64,000 nt of DNA, taken from Phycisphaeraceae bacterium. Lineage in GTDB: Bacteria; Planctomycetota; Phycisphaerae; Phycisphaerales; Phycisphaeraceae. The stretch spans positions 485,023 through 549,022 of the forward strand of contig JADZCR010000001.1 of the NCBI GenBank assembly GCA_020851465.1. Direction: 5' to 3'. Of this stretch, positions 25,726-35,130 are shown piece after piece. The notes below the pieces were generated by a model. The model was not told the origin of the DNA and did not search any database. It saw only the letters and a program-made list of their open reading frames with translations. The position numbers and the translations under genes were made by a program. Positions within the stretch are counted from its first letter, which is position 1, and every line of letters starts with the position of its first letter.

Positions 25726-26637
25726 ATGAAGACCACGGATTTTAGCCCATACCGCCGAATGATGTCCGACCTTGCCGTCCCCGTGCTGCGGCGGGTTCTG
25801 GGATCGCCGCGTGTACGTCGAGGCGATGGTTCGGTTCTTGTGGGCGCGTCACCGGCTCTGTTGCTCGTCGCCGATGCACCGGATCAACACGCCGCGCTGT
25901 CGGACGGTCTGCGCGAGCTGGTGGAATTGGACCGTACTGCCAAGATGTCCCCGGACACAGCAGGGGTACCCGTTCTGCACGATCCTCAGGGTCACGCGCG
26001 GGAATTTTATTTTCCGTTAGTGCTGCATCTTCATCTAGCTGCTTTTTCAAAGCTCTATGAAACGCTCTCGGTTCATCTGTGGAGTACCTGCGAAGAACTC
26101 ATGCAGCAGGCGGCACCTCGGCAGATTGAAGCGTGGGCGAGCCGTCCGCCGCCGGCGATCGACACCGCGTTTGTTTTGTGGCAGTCGCTGTGTTTGCTCG
26201 ACCAGGCCGACTTGGCCAAGCGTGATGCCGACGCGGAATTGGTCGATGCGGTGGTTCATGCGATCATCGAGCAGCCGGGGCCGGGCGGGTCGCTTCATCC
26301 GCGTGATGAGGGTTCAGCAGGCGAATCACTCGATGCGTGGACATACCGTGAGTTAGCTGGCCTGCACGCACTGACCAGTCTGGCGCTGGCGCGGCGCAGC
26401 GCGGTCTGGGCGGAGCGGGTACGGCAGATTACCGCCTATCACCTGGAAAACACACAGCCGGACAACACGACAACCGAGCCGTGGGGTATCGCGGGCTTTC
26501 TGTGGTCGGTTCATGCCCGCAGTTTTGGAGAGCAACAACTCCATGATGTCCAGGCTGGCCAGGGGGCTATGACGCCTGTCACCGCGATGTTGCTGGCCGA
26601 TGCCGCCAACGCTCTGAGCATATTTGAATCGGTGTAA
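25726..26637 (+). CDS. Hypothetical helical protein
   Basis: 303 aa from the ATG at 25726; the frame is open further upstream, but that part is antisense to the Rieske gene. Not recognised. It is predominantly helical with many Ala/Leu/Arg, no signal peptide or membrane segment, and no catalytic motif I can name. The run LHLHLAAFSKLYETLSVHLW and the repeated helices could be an alpha/alpha-toroid-like fold, which is a guess. The gene ends 24 bases before the longest PEPCK frame, so the two may be co-transcribed. Confidence 0.7.
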   Translation: MKTTDFSPYRRMMSDLAVPVLRRVLGSPRVRRGDGSVLVGASPALLLVADAPDQHAALSDGLRELVELDRTAKMSPDTAGVPVLHDPQGHAREFYFPLVLHLHLAAFSKLYETLSVHLWSTCEELMQQAAPRQIEAWASRPPPAIDTAFVLWQSLCLLDQADLAKRDADAELVDAVVHAIIEQPGPGGSLHPRDEGSAGESLDAWTYRELAGLHALTSLALARRSAVWAERVRQITAYHLENTQPDNTTTEPWGIAGFLWSVHARSFGEQQLHDVQAGQGAMTPVTAMLLADAANALSIFESV

Positions 26638-26730
26638 CCGCGACCGAACAGTCATCGCCGCATGGAGTACTGGTTTGGTAAGGCTCCGACCTTGACGCGG
26701 GCGGCCATTCTGTGGGCTAAACTTGAAAGC

Positions 26731-28638
26731 ATGGTTCTTAAAAACGTCCTCAATCGCGAAGCCTTCCGCCGTGAGGGTCGTGACCTGGCGGATGAACAGG
26801 AAGCTCTAGCGCGTCGCTTCACCCATCACCCGGTGCTACTGCACTGGGTGCATGACATGATCGACCTGTGTGAACCTGACGCGGTGCATTGGTGCGACGG
26901 ATCGAAAGAGGAATATGACTTCCTTACCTCGCTGATGGTTCAGACCGGCACCCTGATTCGGCTTGATCCGGCCAAACGTCCAAACTCTTTTTACTGTCGC
27001 AGCGACGTGGCGGATGTCGCCCGCGTCGAGGATCGCACTTTTATCTGCTCGAATAAATCCGAGGATGCAGGCCCGACCAACAACTGGCGCAATCCCGCCG
27101 AGATGCGTGCCGCAATGCGCGAACGGTTCGAGGGTTCCATGCGCGGCAGGACGTTGTACATCATCCCATACAGCATGGGGCCGATCGGCTCTCCCATCGC
27201 GAAGATCGGCATCGAGTTGACCGACTCGCCTTACGTCGTCTGCAACATGCACATCATGACCCGCGTGGGTAAAGCGGTGCTTGACGTGCTGGGCGAGGAC
27301 GGTGAGTTCTGTCGCGGGCTGCATTCGGTCGGCGTGCCGCTCGAAGGTGACAAACCCGATACACCCTGGCCCTGTAACCCAGCGGATAAATACATTGTCC
27401 ATTTTCCCGAAAGTCGGGAAATCATGAGCTATGGATCGGGTTACGGCGGTAACGCACTGCTGGGCAAAAAGTGCTTTGCGCTGCGAATCGCATCAGTCAT
27501 GGCTCGCGATGAGGGCTGGCTGGCGGAACACATGCTGATCATGAAGCTCACCAGCCCGGAGGGGAAGTCGATCTACATCGCCGGCGCTTTTCCCAGTGCG
27601 TGCGGCAAGACCAACCTTGCCATGCTCACCCCGACTCTGCCGGGCTGGAAGGTTCAGACCATCGGTGACGATATCGCGTGGATGAAGTTCTCCGCCGACG
27701 ATGGCCGCCTCTACGCGATCAATCCCGAAGCTGGAATCTTCGGTGTCGCACCGGGCACCAGCATGGCGTCAAACCCCAATGCCATACGCACCGTGCGTGA
27801 AAACACGATCTTCACCAACGTCGCCATCACCAGCGATCGCGATGTCTGGTGGGAGGGCATGACGGACGAGCCGCCAGCTCTGATGGTCGATTGGACTCGC
27901 CGCCCGAGCATCGTTGGTCAAGCCGGCGGAATCCCCACAGGCAAGCTCCTGCGGAAAATGGCGCACCCTAACTCACGATTTACTGCACCGGCGCGGCAGT
28001 GTCCCGTGATGGCTCCGGAGTGGGAAGACCCAAGAGGCGTACCGATTTCCGCGATTTTGTTTGGTGGTCGCCGCGCCAACATCATGCCGCTGGCCATCGA
28101 GGCGCCTACATGGCAATACGGTGTGTTCCTCGGTTCGATCATGGCCAGTGAAAAGACCGCCGCGGCTGCCGGTCGCGTCGGCGTTCTGCGTCGCGATCCC
28201 ATGGCCATGCTTCCTTTCTGCGGTTACCACATGGGTGATTACTTCGCTCACTGGCTTCAACTGGGTTGTGAGCATGCGGAATACACGCCGCGAATTTTCC
28301 ACGTCAACTGGTTTCGGAAAAATGCAAAAGGGGAGTACCTCTGGCCGGGTTATGGGGAAAACGTGAGAGTGCTCAAATGGATTTTCGAGCGAGTTAGCGG
28401 CGGAGGCGATGCGATTGACACGCCGATCGGCAGTCTGCCCGCTGCTGGCGCGCTGGATCTGTCAAATCTGGACCTGCCCTCGGAAAACTTGCGCGAGTTG
28501 CTCCGCGTTGATGCCGCGGGATGGCTCTCGGAACTTCCGCTGATACGCCAGCATTACGCACAGTTTGGGGCGAATCTTCCTTCAGCCCTCAGTGAGGAAT
28601 TGGCCGGCCTCGAAAAACGGCTGCGCGAGAAGACTTGA
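26731..28638 (+). CDS. pckG: Phosphoenolpyruvate carboxykinase (GTP)
   Basis: Converts oxaloacetate and GTP to phosphoenolpyruvate, the entry step of gluconeogenesis. Hallmarks of the GTP class: [28 protein letters not shown], the P-loop with reactive Cys [15 protein letters not shown], kinase-2 GDDIAWM, and the guanine-binding [19 protein letters not shown]. Start chosen at the ATG at 26731 (635 aa); an ATG at 26662 gives 658 aa, longer than the family's usual 590-620. Gluconeogenic carbon could feed the glycogen synthase encoded 10 kb away. Confidence 0.93.
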   Translation: MVLKNVLNREAFRREGRDLADEQEALARRFTHHPVLLHWVHDMIDLCEPDAVHWCDGSKEEYDFLTSLMVQTGTLIRLDPAKRPNSFYCRSDVADVARVEDRTFICSNKSEDAGPTNNWRNPAEMRAAMRERFEGSMRGRTLYIIPYSMGPIGSPIAKIGIELTDSPYVVCNMHIMTRVGKAVLDVLGEDGEFCRGLHSVGVPLEGDKPDTPWPCNPADKYIVHFPESREIMSYGSGYGGNALLGKKCFALRIASVMARDEGWLAEHMLIMKLTSPEGKSIYIAGAFPSACGKTNLAMLTPTLPGWKVQTIGDDIAWMKFSADDGRLYAINPEAGIFGVAPGTSMASNPNAIRTVRENTIFTNVAITSDRDVWWEGMTDEPPALMVDWTRRPSIVGQAGGIPTGKLLRKMAHPNSRFTAPARQCPVMAPEWEDPRGVPISAILFGGRRANIMPLAIEAPTWQYGVFLGSIMASEKTAAAAGRVGVLRRDPMAMLPFCGYHMGDYFAHWLQLGCEHAEYTPRIFHVNWFRKNAKGEYLWPGYGENVRVLKWIFERVSGGGDAIDTPIGSLPAAGALDLSNLDLPSENLRELLRVDAAGWLSELPLIRQHYAQFGANLPSALSEELAGLEKRLREKT

Positions 28639-28760
28639 CCAGTCGGCACAGCCATCAGTGCTGGCGGTCTGCCCGATGAGAAACACTGGCGGCAGAGCGA
28701 TGAAGCGGGTACGATGTGGGGCTCGATTCGTCTCGTTTTTTCGGGTTTTGGACACTTTCG

Positions 28761-30278
28761 ATGCCACGTCGTCCCGCCAAGTCCGCACCGACCGTGCAGA
28801 CGGTTGCCTTCGTCAGCCTCGGCTGCCCGAAGAATCTTGTGGACAGTGAAAAAATGCTCGGCCTGCTCGCGCAGGATGGTCTGGTTCCCGTATCCGAAGG
28901 CGGCGAAGCGGACGCCGTCGTCATTAACACCTGCGGTTTTCTCGAAGCATCGAAAGACGAGTCGGTGGATGAGATAACTCGTGCCGCCAAGCTCAAACGT
29001 GCCGGCAAGGTCAAACGCATCGTAGTTGCCGGCTGTCTCGTTCAACGGCATCGGGCGAAAATGCTCGAATGGTGCCCGGATATTGATGCGATGATCGGTG
29101 TCTTCGATCGCGATCACATCGTCGAGGCGGTACGTGGTCCGATTACACGCTCTGCGTCCGCGGAATCGCGTTTGCCGCTGCCTGTCTATTCGAGTATTGC
29201 CGCCAATGCGACCATTGCCAAGCGTGATCGCGGCATCAATGCGGAAGGTTACTTCGAGTCAGACTCTGCGAGGCTGCGACTGACGCCAAGACACTATGCC
29301 TATCTTCGTGTCAGTGAGGGGTGCAACCAGAACTGTGCGTTCTGCACGATTCCATCGATTCGTGGCAAGATGCGATCTAAACCGCTGGATGCGATTCTTG
29401 CTGAGGCTCGCGAGCTGATTTCTGACGGTGCGTTTGAATTGAATCTCATCGGGCAGGACACGACCAGCTACGGAAATGACATCGGCTATAAGCCGGGGCT
29501 GGCCGGCATGTTGCGACAGCTAAATGCGGCTACTCGTGATACGGGGGCGTGGCTGCGGCTGATGTACGCCTACCCCTCGTGCTTTACTGACGAGATGATC
29601 GACGCCATCGCCGAATTACCCGGCGTTTTGAAATACATCGACATGCCTCTTCAGCACATCAATGACAAGGTGCTCGAGCGCATGCGTCGCCAGACCAGCC
29701 GCAAACTCATCGAGGCTCTGCTGGTCAAGCTCCGCGAGCGGATACCGGGCATGACGCTGCGAACGACCTTTATTGCGGGCTTTCCCGGGGAGACAGCCGC
29801 ACAGCATCGTGAGTTGGTGCGCTTTGTCAGGGAATACGGCTTTGAGGCGATGGGTGTGTTTCCCTTTTCTCCCGAACCCGGTACGCCGGCAGGGATGCTG
29901 CACGCCAAAGGTGAGGCGGTCCCCGCACAGGTCGTGCAGGAACGTGTGGAAGAACTCATGCAGACGCAACAGAAAGTCGCATTCGCTCGAAACGAAAAGG
30001 TGGCAGCGGACGCGACGGAGTTTGACGTGCTCATCGACTCGGCTACACGTTCCAGCGGCAAAGCGACCACAGGAGTGACACGAGGCGGGAAGCTCTATGC
30101 GGGTCGCACTTATCAGCAGGCTCCGTCGATCGACGGCATTACTTACGTACAGGCCCGCCATCAACTCGCTCCAGGTGAAGTCGTGCGATGCAAAATTACC
30201 GCAGCTGATGGTTACGACTTGATCGCCCAGCCCGTGTCGGAAATTGGTTTGGCGATGTCGCTGCCGGTCGTACGGTAA
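28761..30278 (+). CDS. rimO: Ribosomal protein S12 methylthiotransferase RimO
   Basis: Radical-SAM enzyme that methylthiolates an Asp of ribosomal protein S12. N-terminal UPF0004 domain with three cluster Cys (SLGCPKNLVDSE, NTCGFLEASK, VAGCLVQRH), radical-SAM CxxxCxxC (SEGCNQNCAFCTIPSIRG), and a C-terminal TRAM domain (about residues 420-500). At 506 aa it is longer than the usual 440. The linker between the UPF0004 and radical-SAM domains is about 35-40 residues longer than in E. coli RimO. The ATG at 28761 starts the protein near the first conserved strand. Confidence 0.94.
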   Translation: MPRRPAKSAPTVQTVAFVSLGCPKNLVDSEKMLGLLAQDGLVPVSEGGEADAVVINTCGFLEASKDESVDEITRAAKLKRAGKVKRIVVAGCLVQRHRAKMLEWCPDIDAMIGVFDRDHIVEAVRGPITRSASAESRLPLPVYSSIAANATIAKRDRGINAEGYFESDSARLRLTPRHYAYLRVSEGCNQNCAFCTIPSIRGKMRSKPLDAILAEARELISDGAFELNLIGQDTTSYGNDIGYKPGLAGMLRQLNAATRDTGAWLRLMYAYPSCFTDEMIDAIAELPGVLKYIDMPLQHINDKVLERMRRQTSRKLIEALLVKLRERIPGMTLRTTFIAGFPGETAAQHRELVRFVREYGFEAMGVFPFSPEPGTPAGMLHAKGEAVPAQVVQERVEELMQTQQKVAFARNEKVAADATEFDVLIDSATRSSGKATTGVTRGGKLYAGRTYQQAPSIDGITYVQARHQLAPGEVVRCKITAADGYDLIAQPVSEIGLAMSLPVVR

Positions 30279-30313
30279 GCAACGATCTACCTGCACGCGC
30301 CTACAATTTTGTC

Positions 30314-30916
30314 ATGCACGCCGCGTCATCTGTCAGCCGCTCCGCATCGCAGCGACCAGCGGTTATTCTGACGGTCGGTCACTCCACGCGACCCATTGAA
30401 AAGTTCATAGAGTTGCTCCATGCACATGGCGTCGAGCGGTTGGTGGATGTACGCACAGCTCCGGGGTCGAGGCGATATCCGCAATTCAACCAGGAGGCAC
30501 TGGAGCAATCGCTGCATAATGCGGGTATGGATTACGAACACATCAAAGCGTTAGGCGGTTTTCGTCGCTCGCGTCCCGACTCACCCAACACAGGCTGGAA
30601 AAATGCGAGCTTTCGCGGCTTTGCGGACTACATGCTTACCAAACCCTTCCGTGACGGGCTGCGCGAATTGCTGCACCTCGCGAGTGATAAACGTACCGCG
30701 ATCATGTGCAGTGAAGCGGTTCCCTGGCGTTGTCATCGCTCGCTGATTTCCGACATGCTGCTGGTTCGCGGCATGAATGTCGAGCACATTATTTCCGTTC
30801 ATAAACGCAATCCGCATCAACTGACGAAATTTGGTCGTGTTGAAGGAGACCACATGGTGTACCCGCCAGCGGAGGAGTCACCTTGCGGAACGCTCTACGA
30901 TGATGACGTGAAGTAG
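30314..30916 (+). CDS. DUF488 family protein
   Basis: 200 aa. Conserved features of DUF488: LTVGHSTRPIEKFIELL near the N-terminus, LVDVRTAPGSRRYPQFN, and the C-terminal CSEAVPWRCHRSLISD with paired Cys. The family is widespread and of unknown biochemical function; the conserved Cys/His/Arg suggest a nucleotide- or thiol-related role. Starts 36 bases after rimO and may be in its transcript. Confidence 0.85.
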   Translation: MHAASSVSRSASQRPAVILTVGHSTRPIEKFIELLHAHGVERLVDVRTAPGSRRYPQFNQEALEQSLHNAGMDYEHIKALGGFRRSRPDSPNTGWKNASFRGFADYMLTKPFRDGLRELLHLASDKRTAIMCSEAVPWRCHRSLISDMLLVRGMNVEHIISVHKRNPHQLTKFGRVEGDHMVYPPAEESPCGTLYDDDVK

Positions 30917-31012
30917 TCGCCACGCGAAGCGGAGGATTCCGCATCGGAACATTGCAGCTGAGTATTACGTACACGACAATTTTCAGTGGGGTATTTTCTC
31001 GAAAGGTCCATC

Positions 31013-31486
31013 ATGACGCATCGATCTCTGGTGGGTTGTCTTGCGGTGTGCTTACTGACATGGGTGGGATGTGAACGAAAGGAAGAGGCCCCCCAGACCG
31101 TCGCGCCAGCAACGCCAACCGTGTCCGCTCCGCCGGCTTCCCTGCCTGACGCATCACCCACCTCGACACACCCGCTGGGTGGCGATTCGACGAAGTTGAT
31201 GACAGAACCTTCAACAGACGATGTGCTGCCAAGTGATGAAGCGGCAACGAAGCTCCGATCTGTCCGCGATGCGATCCATGCGAAGGATTTCAGTACGGCG
31301 GATGAGTTACTCGAATCGCTCGAAGTCAGGAAAGTGGAGTTGTCGCCGTCCATTCGACAGCAGGTGGACGCTACGCGAGCACTTCTCGATTCCGCCAAGC
31401 AATCCGCTGCGACGGGTATGGATGATCTGGAGATTCCGCAACCGCCGCTCGATCCGAATTCGACGATTGACGATCCGATGAAGTGA
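31013..31486 (+). CDS. Putative lipoprotein, hypothetical
   Basis: 157 aa. Signal-peptide-like N-terminus (THRSLVGCLAVCLLTWVGC) ending in a Cys that could be lipidated, although the -3 residue (Trp) is not a normal lipobox. A Pro/Ala/Thr-rich linker (about 25-65) leads to a helical domain. Start chosen at 31013 because of GAAAGG 6 nt upstream; an upstream ATG at 30986 would bury the signal. Function unknown. A strong hairpin terminator lies just after it. Confidence 0.65.
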   Translation: MTHRSLVGCLAVCLLTWVGCERKEEAPQTVAPATPTVSAPPASLPDASPTSTHPLGGDSTKLMTEPSTDDVLPSDEAATKLRSVRDAIHAKDFSTADELLESLEVRKVELSPSIRQQVDATRALLDSAKQSAATGMDDLEIPQPPLDPNSTIDDPMK

Positions 31487-31501
31487 ATCCTGCGCTATGG
31501 G

Positions 31502-31536
31502 AAAATAAAAGAGCCGCGGGATTGCCGCGGCTCTTT
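31502..31536. terminator. Terminator hairpin between convergent genes
   Basis: Perfect 9-bp stem GAGCCGCGG / CCGCGGCTC (31511-31519, 31525-31533) with a GATTG loop. On the minus strand it is followed by a U-rich run (from AAAATAAAA), so it best fits the end of mscL, and it may also stop the lipoprotein transcript from the other side. Confidence 0.8.
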
Positions 31537-31561
31537 GGAGTGATGGGCTTGAAGTACGCGA

Positions 31562-31942
31562 TCACTTGGCAGCGGGCGGTTTTCCTTCGAGACGTGCCCG
31601 TGCGGTGTTGAAAGCCTTGACCACGAGGAACACGCAGAAAGCGACGACGAAGAAGTTAATCAGGTTGTTGATGAATAGCCCCCAGCGGATGGCGACTTCA
31701 GGCACAGCCTGTGCGGTGACGGCTCCAGCCAGATCTTTGACTTCGGGTGAGGCGGCTTTGAGCACCACCTTGAGATCTTTGAAGTCCACATGACCCATCG
31801 CCATACCGATCGGCGGCATGATGATGTCGTTGACCAGTGAATTGACCACAGAACCGAATGCCACACCGATGATGATGCCTACCGCCAGATCGAGCATGTT
31901 GCCCTTCAATGCGAACTCTTTGAACTCCTTCAACATCCCCAT
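31562..31942 (-). CDS. mscL: Large-conductance mechanosensitive channel MscL
   Basis: 126 aa homopentameric channel that opens under membrane tension on hypo-osmotic shock. N-terminal amphipathic helix MGMLKEFKEFALKGNMLDLA, first membrane helix (VGIIIGVAFGSVVNSLVNDII), periplasmic loop, second helix (INNLINFFVVAFCVFLVV) and a short cytoplasmic bundle. Length and motifs are canonical. Strong AAGGAG ribosome binding site. Confidence 0.95.
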   Translation of the reverse strand: MGMLKEFKEFALKGNMLDLAVGIIIGVAFGSVVNSLVNDIIMPPIGMAMGHVDFKDLKVVLKAASPEVKDLAGAVTAQAVPEVAIRWGLFINNLINFFVVAFCVFLVVKAFNTARARLEGKPPAAK

Positions 31943-32053
31943 GATCGTGCTCCTTAAAAAGAGAAATGGTGAGTAAGCCGCCCGACGCGGTTATTCTCCC
32001 GAACCTGTGCAAGTTTTATACTACACGGATTAAACGGTGTCTAAATCATGGTC

Positions 32054-33472
32054 TCATGTGCCTGCGGGTGCGGGTTCTTTACGCTTGAGTGCCTGTGAGG
32101 TGAGTCGTTTGCCGACTTCCCACATGGGGCCTGACATCCGGCTGCAACTGGCGATCACTTCATCAAAAGCGTTGACGATCCGGTCCACATCTTTCGCATT
32201 GATAATCAGCGGAGGAATCAGCTTGATAACGTCCAGATGGTGGCCTGCCGTCTGCGCGAGGATACGGTGGTCTTTGAGCAGTGGGATGAGAATTGCTTGG
32301 GGGAAGAGGCTCGGATCGAGCTTGTGCAACAGTGCCCACTGGGTTCTGAGCATGATGCCGCGTGGCGTGCCGAACTCGATAGCCACCATCAGCCCTTTGC
32401 CTCGTACTTCCTTGACCAGGTCGTACTTCTCGACCAGCGATCGCATCTTCGTCAGGAGCAGATCGCCCATCGCGGCAGCGTTTTCGACTACTTTCTCCTC
32501 CCGCAGCACGCTGAGCGTCGCCAGACCAGCCGTCATCGCCAGATCGTTCTGGCCGAATGTGGTCGAGTGAACCACGCAGCGGTCGAGTGAGGAAAAAACT
32601 TTTTCATGCACCCAGCGCTTGCTGAGTACCGCACCGGCTGGGACATATCCCCCCGACAGAGCCTTGGCGGTAATCATCACATCCGGCAGATGCTCCGGCG
32701 AGTCAGAGGTCAACCAGTGCTGACACGCCCACATTTTCCCTGTCCGTCCGTAGCCGGTCTGAACTTCATCATCGATGTATAGCGTGCCGTATTTCCTGCA
32801 CAGCCGCACAACGCCGGGAAGAAACGCATCGGAAGGAATATTGACGCCTTTGCCCTGGATCGGCTCGCAGATAAAGCCCGCCACGTCACCTTTTTTCAGC
32901 TCGTGTTCAAGGGCGTCGAGATCGTTGAAGGGAACGGCTGTCGTGTACTGACCCAACGGCCCGAAACCTTCACGAAACTCCTCATTACCCATGACCGACA
33001 ACGCGCCCAGTGACAGGCCGTGAAAACTTTTCTTGCAATAGACGATCCGCGGCTTGCCGGTGGCAGCACGGGCGTATTTAAGAGCAGTCTCGACACCCAT
33101 CGCTCCGCAGTTGGTGAAAAACACGGTGTCCAGACCGGCTGGTGCGATCTTGATCAACTCCCGCGCGAGCATGCCTGAGAGCGGATAGGCGCCCATCTTC
33201 GGCAGGTTCGGCAGGTCGAGATCCATTGCATCCTTGATCGCCTGACGGATCACCGGGTGGTTTCGCCCGCAGGCAAAGGTGCCGTAGCCCGCCAGGCAGT
33301 CAAGATATTCATGGCCTTGATCGTCGTAGAGGTACTGGCCTCGGCCATGTGTGTAATTGACATCGAAACCAATGATCCGCAACACCTTCGCAAAGGCGGG
33401 GTTGATATGGCTCTCGATGAGATTGAGTGCCTGCCCCTGATTCGCCGCGACAACTGACTTGAGATCAAACAT
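32054..33472 (-). CDS. Class III PLP-dependent aminotransferase
   Basis: About 472 aa, fold type I. PLP site ITAKALSGGYVPAGAVLS holds the catalytic Lys; also FFTNCGAMGVETALKYARA, the Asp that contacts the pyridine in YIDDEVQTGYGRTG, and a His-binding SFHGLSLGALS segment. Family members include ornithine, acetylornithine and putrescine aminotransferases; the substrate is not decidable by eye. Start chosen at the ATG at 33472 because it has GGAG at 9 nt; the frame has a TTG five codons earlier that overlaps that ribosome binding site. Confidence 0.9.
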   Translation of the reverse strand: MFDLKSVVAANQGQALNLIESHINPAFAKVLRIIGFDVNYTHGRGQYLYDDQGHEYLDCLAGYGTFACGRNHPVIRQAIKDAMDLDLPNLPKMGAYPLSGMLARELIKIAPAGLDTVFFTNCGAMGVETALKYARAATGKPRIVYCKKSFHGLSLGALSVMGNEEFREGFGPLGQYTTAVPFNDLDALEHELKKGDVAGFICEPIQGKGVNIPSDAFLPGVVRLCRKYGTLYIDDEVQTGYGRTGKMWACQHWLTSDSPEHLPDVMITAKALSGGYVPAGAVLSKRWVHEKVFSSLDRCVVHSTTFGQNDLAMTAGLATLSVLREEKVVENAAAMGDLLLTKMRSLVEKYDLVKEVRGKGLMVAIEFGTPRGIMLRTQWALLHKLDPSLFPQAILIPLLKDHRILAQTAGHHLDVIKLIPPLIINAKDVDRIVNAFDEVIASCSRMSGPMWEVGKRLTSQALKRKEPAPAGT

Positions 33473-33619
33473 GGCAAACAGCTCCAATCAATGAGGCAAT
33501 GCCCGTTGGCTGGTTGAGCAAGCAAGGCCTGAGTACGAAAGCATACGCCGCCCGACTAAACACGGCTTCCAAGCGGGAATACGATACCGCGCCGATACGC
33601 TATGAAGCGTCCTGTTTTC

Positions 33620-33648
33620 TTGACTGAACCAGCGAGTTTACCTAATCT
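33620..33648 (+). promoter_or_regulatory. Promoter of tRNA-Ile
   Basis: TTGACT (33620-33625) and TAATCT (33643-33648) separated by 17 bases, close to the sigma-70 consensus. The predicted start falls about 20 bases before the tRNA, a sensible leader length. Confidence 0.6.
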
Positions 33649-33674
33649 TACCGGTTCGGAGCATTGCTCCGCTG

Positions 33675-33748
33675 GGGCTCGTAGCTCAGTTGGCTAGAGC
33701 GCACCGCTGATAACGGTGAGGTCGGAAGTTCGAATCTTCTCGGGCCCA
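33675..33748 (+). tRNA. tRNA-Ile (anticodon GAT)
   Basis: Full cloverleaf: acceptor GGGCTCG / CGGGCCC, D-arm GCTCAGTTGGCTAGAGC, anticodon stem CACCG / CGGTG around CTGATAA, T-arm with TTCGAAT, discriminator A. The CCA end is not encoded. It stands alone rather than inside an rRNA operon, where tRNA-Ile(GAT) is commonly found. Confidence 0.96.
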
Positions 33749-33976
33749 TTGAACGATATTCTGCTTTGCGTATCACGTCTTGACGAACTACTCCTCTGAC
33801 GAGCAGTTGAGCCGATTCTGCGGCTTTGCTGGCTTGATGCGCGAGGTTTCTTCCTGTTCCCGGTTAGTGTAGGGGAGTACTACTTCGCTTCTTCAGGCGG
33901 AGATTCTTGGAGGAAGAAGGCAAACGCCTCGGATAGTCTGCCTAGATGAAGGTTGTAGAAACGGATAATTAGGTTT

Positions 33977-34495
33977 TCAGTCGACGAGCCAGGCCAGCAC
34001 CACCAGCTCGGCTGCGATAAAAAGCACCAGCCCCCAGGCAAGAGCTAACGCACGGCGTCGTCTGGCGTCGGGAGAGTTTTTTTCATTAAGCAGCGGAATC
34101 AGCCGGAGACGAGGCTCAGCAGCCAGCGGGCAGAACTTTGGCGCATATCCTCGCCGCGCCTGGTCCTGCACGATAGCGATGACGAGGTTGGCATCGAAAT
34201 GCGACAGGCCGAGCATCTGTCCAAGCCGCACCAATCGATCACGAGGCTCAGGGCGCAGGAGCGAGCCTTCGAGTTGCTCGGCTGTTCGCGTGGCGAGCAC
34301 CCAACGCGGATCTGTGGGCGAGTCGAGGGGTGCTCCCATGACCCCGGCATGGTTGGGCGCTTCGGCAACAGTCGCACGGCGGGTACGGCTGCGTACCGAT
34401 GACCAGTTGCGCGCAAAACGACTTGTCTTCGGGGTCGTGACCGCCATCCGATTGGTGTCTGGATTGAAGGTTTGCGAAACGTCCGCAGAGAGCAT
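33977..34495 (-). CDS. Hypothetical protein with C-terminal membrane helix
   Basis: 172 aa: an Arg/Pro-rich N-terminus, a helical middle section (DPRWVLATRTAEQLE; LGQMLGLSHFDANLVIAIVQ) and a hydrophobic C-terminal helix (ALAWGLVLFIAAELVVLAWL), suggesting a tail-anchored or single-pass membrane protein. Not recognised. Start at the ATG at 34495 or, without an obvious ribosome binding site, at 34447. It lies upstream of and divergent from the rho leader. Confidence 0.6.
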   Translation of the reverse strand: MLSADVSQTFNPDTNRMAVTTPKTSRFARNWSSVRSRTRRATVAEAPNHAGVMGAPLDSPTDPRWVLATRTAEQLEGSLLRPEPRDRLVRLGQMLGLSHFDANLVIAIVQDQARRGYAPKFCPLAAEPRLRLIPLLNEKNSPDARRRRALALAWGLVLFIAAELVVLAWLVD

Positions 34496-34566
34496 AGCTC
34501 ACAGTTTTGGCGCGGCCAGTATTTTGTTAACAAAGAAGTGAAATTCGAGAAGATGACGGCTGCCCC

Positions 34567-34596
34567 TTGGCTCCAAATCCAAAGATTTGGTATAGT
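34567..34596 (+). promoter_or_regulatory. Putative promoter for the rho leader
   Basis: TTGGCT (34567-34572), 18-base spacer, TATAGT (34591-34596). Transcription would start near 34603, right before a strong hairpin, and run about 530 nt before the rho start codon. Confidence 0.5.
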
Positions 34597-34597
34597 A

Positions 34598-35130
34598 GGG
34601 GTGTCTGAGACGACTGATATTTTTCGAATTTCGTCTCAGTCGAGCCCCTGTTTTGCCGAAAGACGTCCAAGGGGAGACCAGCTTTTGAGTGGCTGTTAGA
34701 GCCTTTCGGCAGCCGGTGACGGCATAGTCGCCCGGCGACCTTCTGAGAAGAGCCTGAAACTGGGAGGTTTTGCGGCCAGCCGTTCATCGCGGCGGTACAG
34801 CGACCTTCAAGACATTCCCAATCGAAGCATCGGCATGAGCGATGCGTTGGAAGGGGAAGGGGTAAAACCCCTGCGGGAAGTCGGATGGAGGATGTTCTGA
34901 ATCGGTTCCCGACTCTGGATGGAACATACCCGGCTTGACCGGGACACTTGGCACCAATTATCCCCGGGTCTGCGTTGGCTGGCTGTGTTGCTGGCAGCGT
35001 CGGAACCCATGGAGTCCGCCAGCGCGGAATCCCACACAACTCGTCACCCGATCGGACACCATCGCTCGACGCCGCCATTGGGTTTCCACAGACCGGCACA
35101 AGATCGTGTCGGCGCAACAATCAGGGCATC
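34598..35130 (+). ncRNA. Long structured leader (or separate small RNA) upstream of rho
   Basis: No convincing coding frame, although one runs into rho without a stop. Several clear helices: CTGAGACGA/TCGTCTCAG (34605-34613 with 34631-34639) capped by outer GGGG/CCCC pairs; TGCCGAAAG/CTTTCGGCA, a 9-bp stem closing a roughly 45-nt domain; GGGGT/ACCCC near 34858-34871; AGTCGG/CCGACT; and CCCGG/CCGGG near 34930. It lacks the universal RNase P, tmRNA and SRP motifs. It may be a regulatory leader controlling rho or an independent RNA. Confidence 0.45.

Noticed and set aside
34900..34960. ACCCGGCTTG in the rho leader, similar to the 3' conserved region of RNase P RNA
   Set aside because: The matching 5' conserved GAGGAAAGTCC element is nowhere in the leader, so RNase P RNA is not supported.
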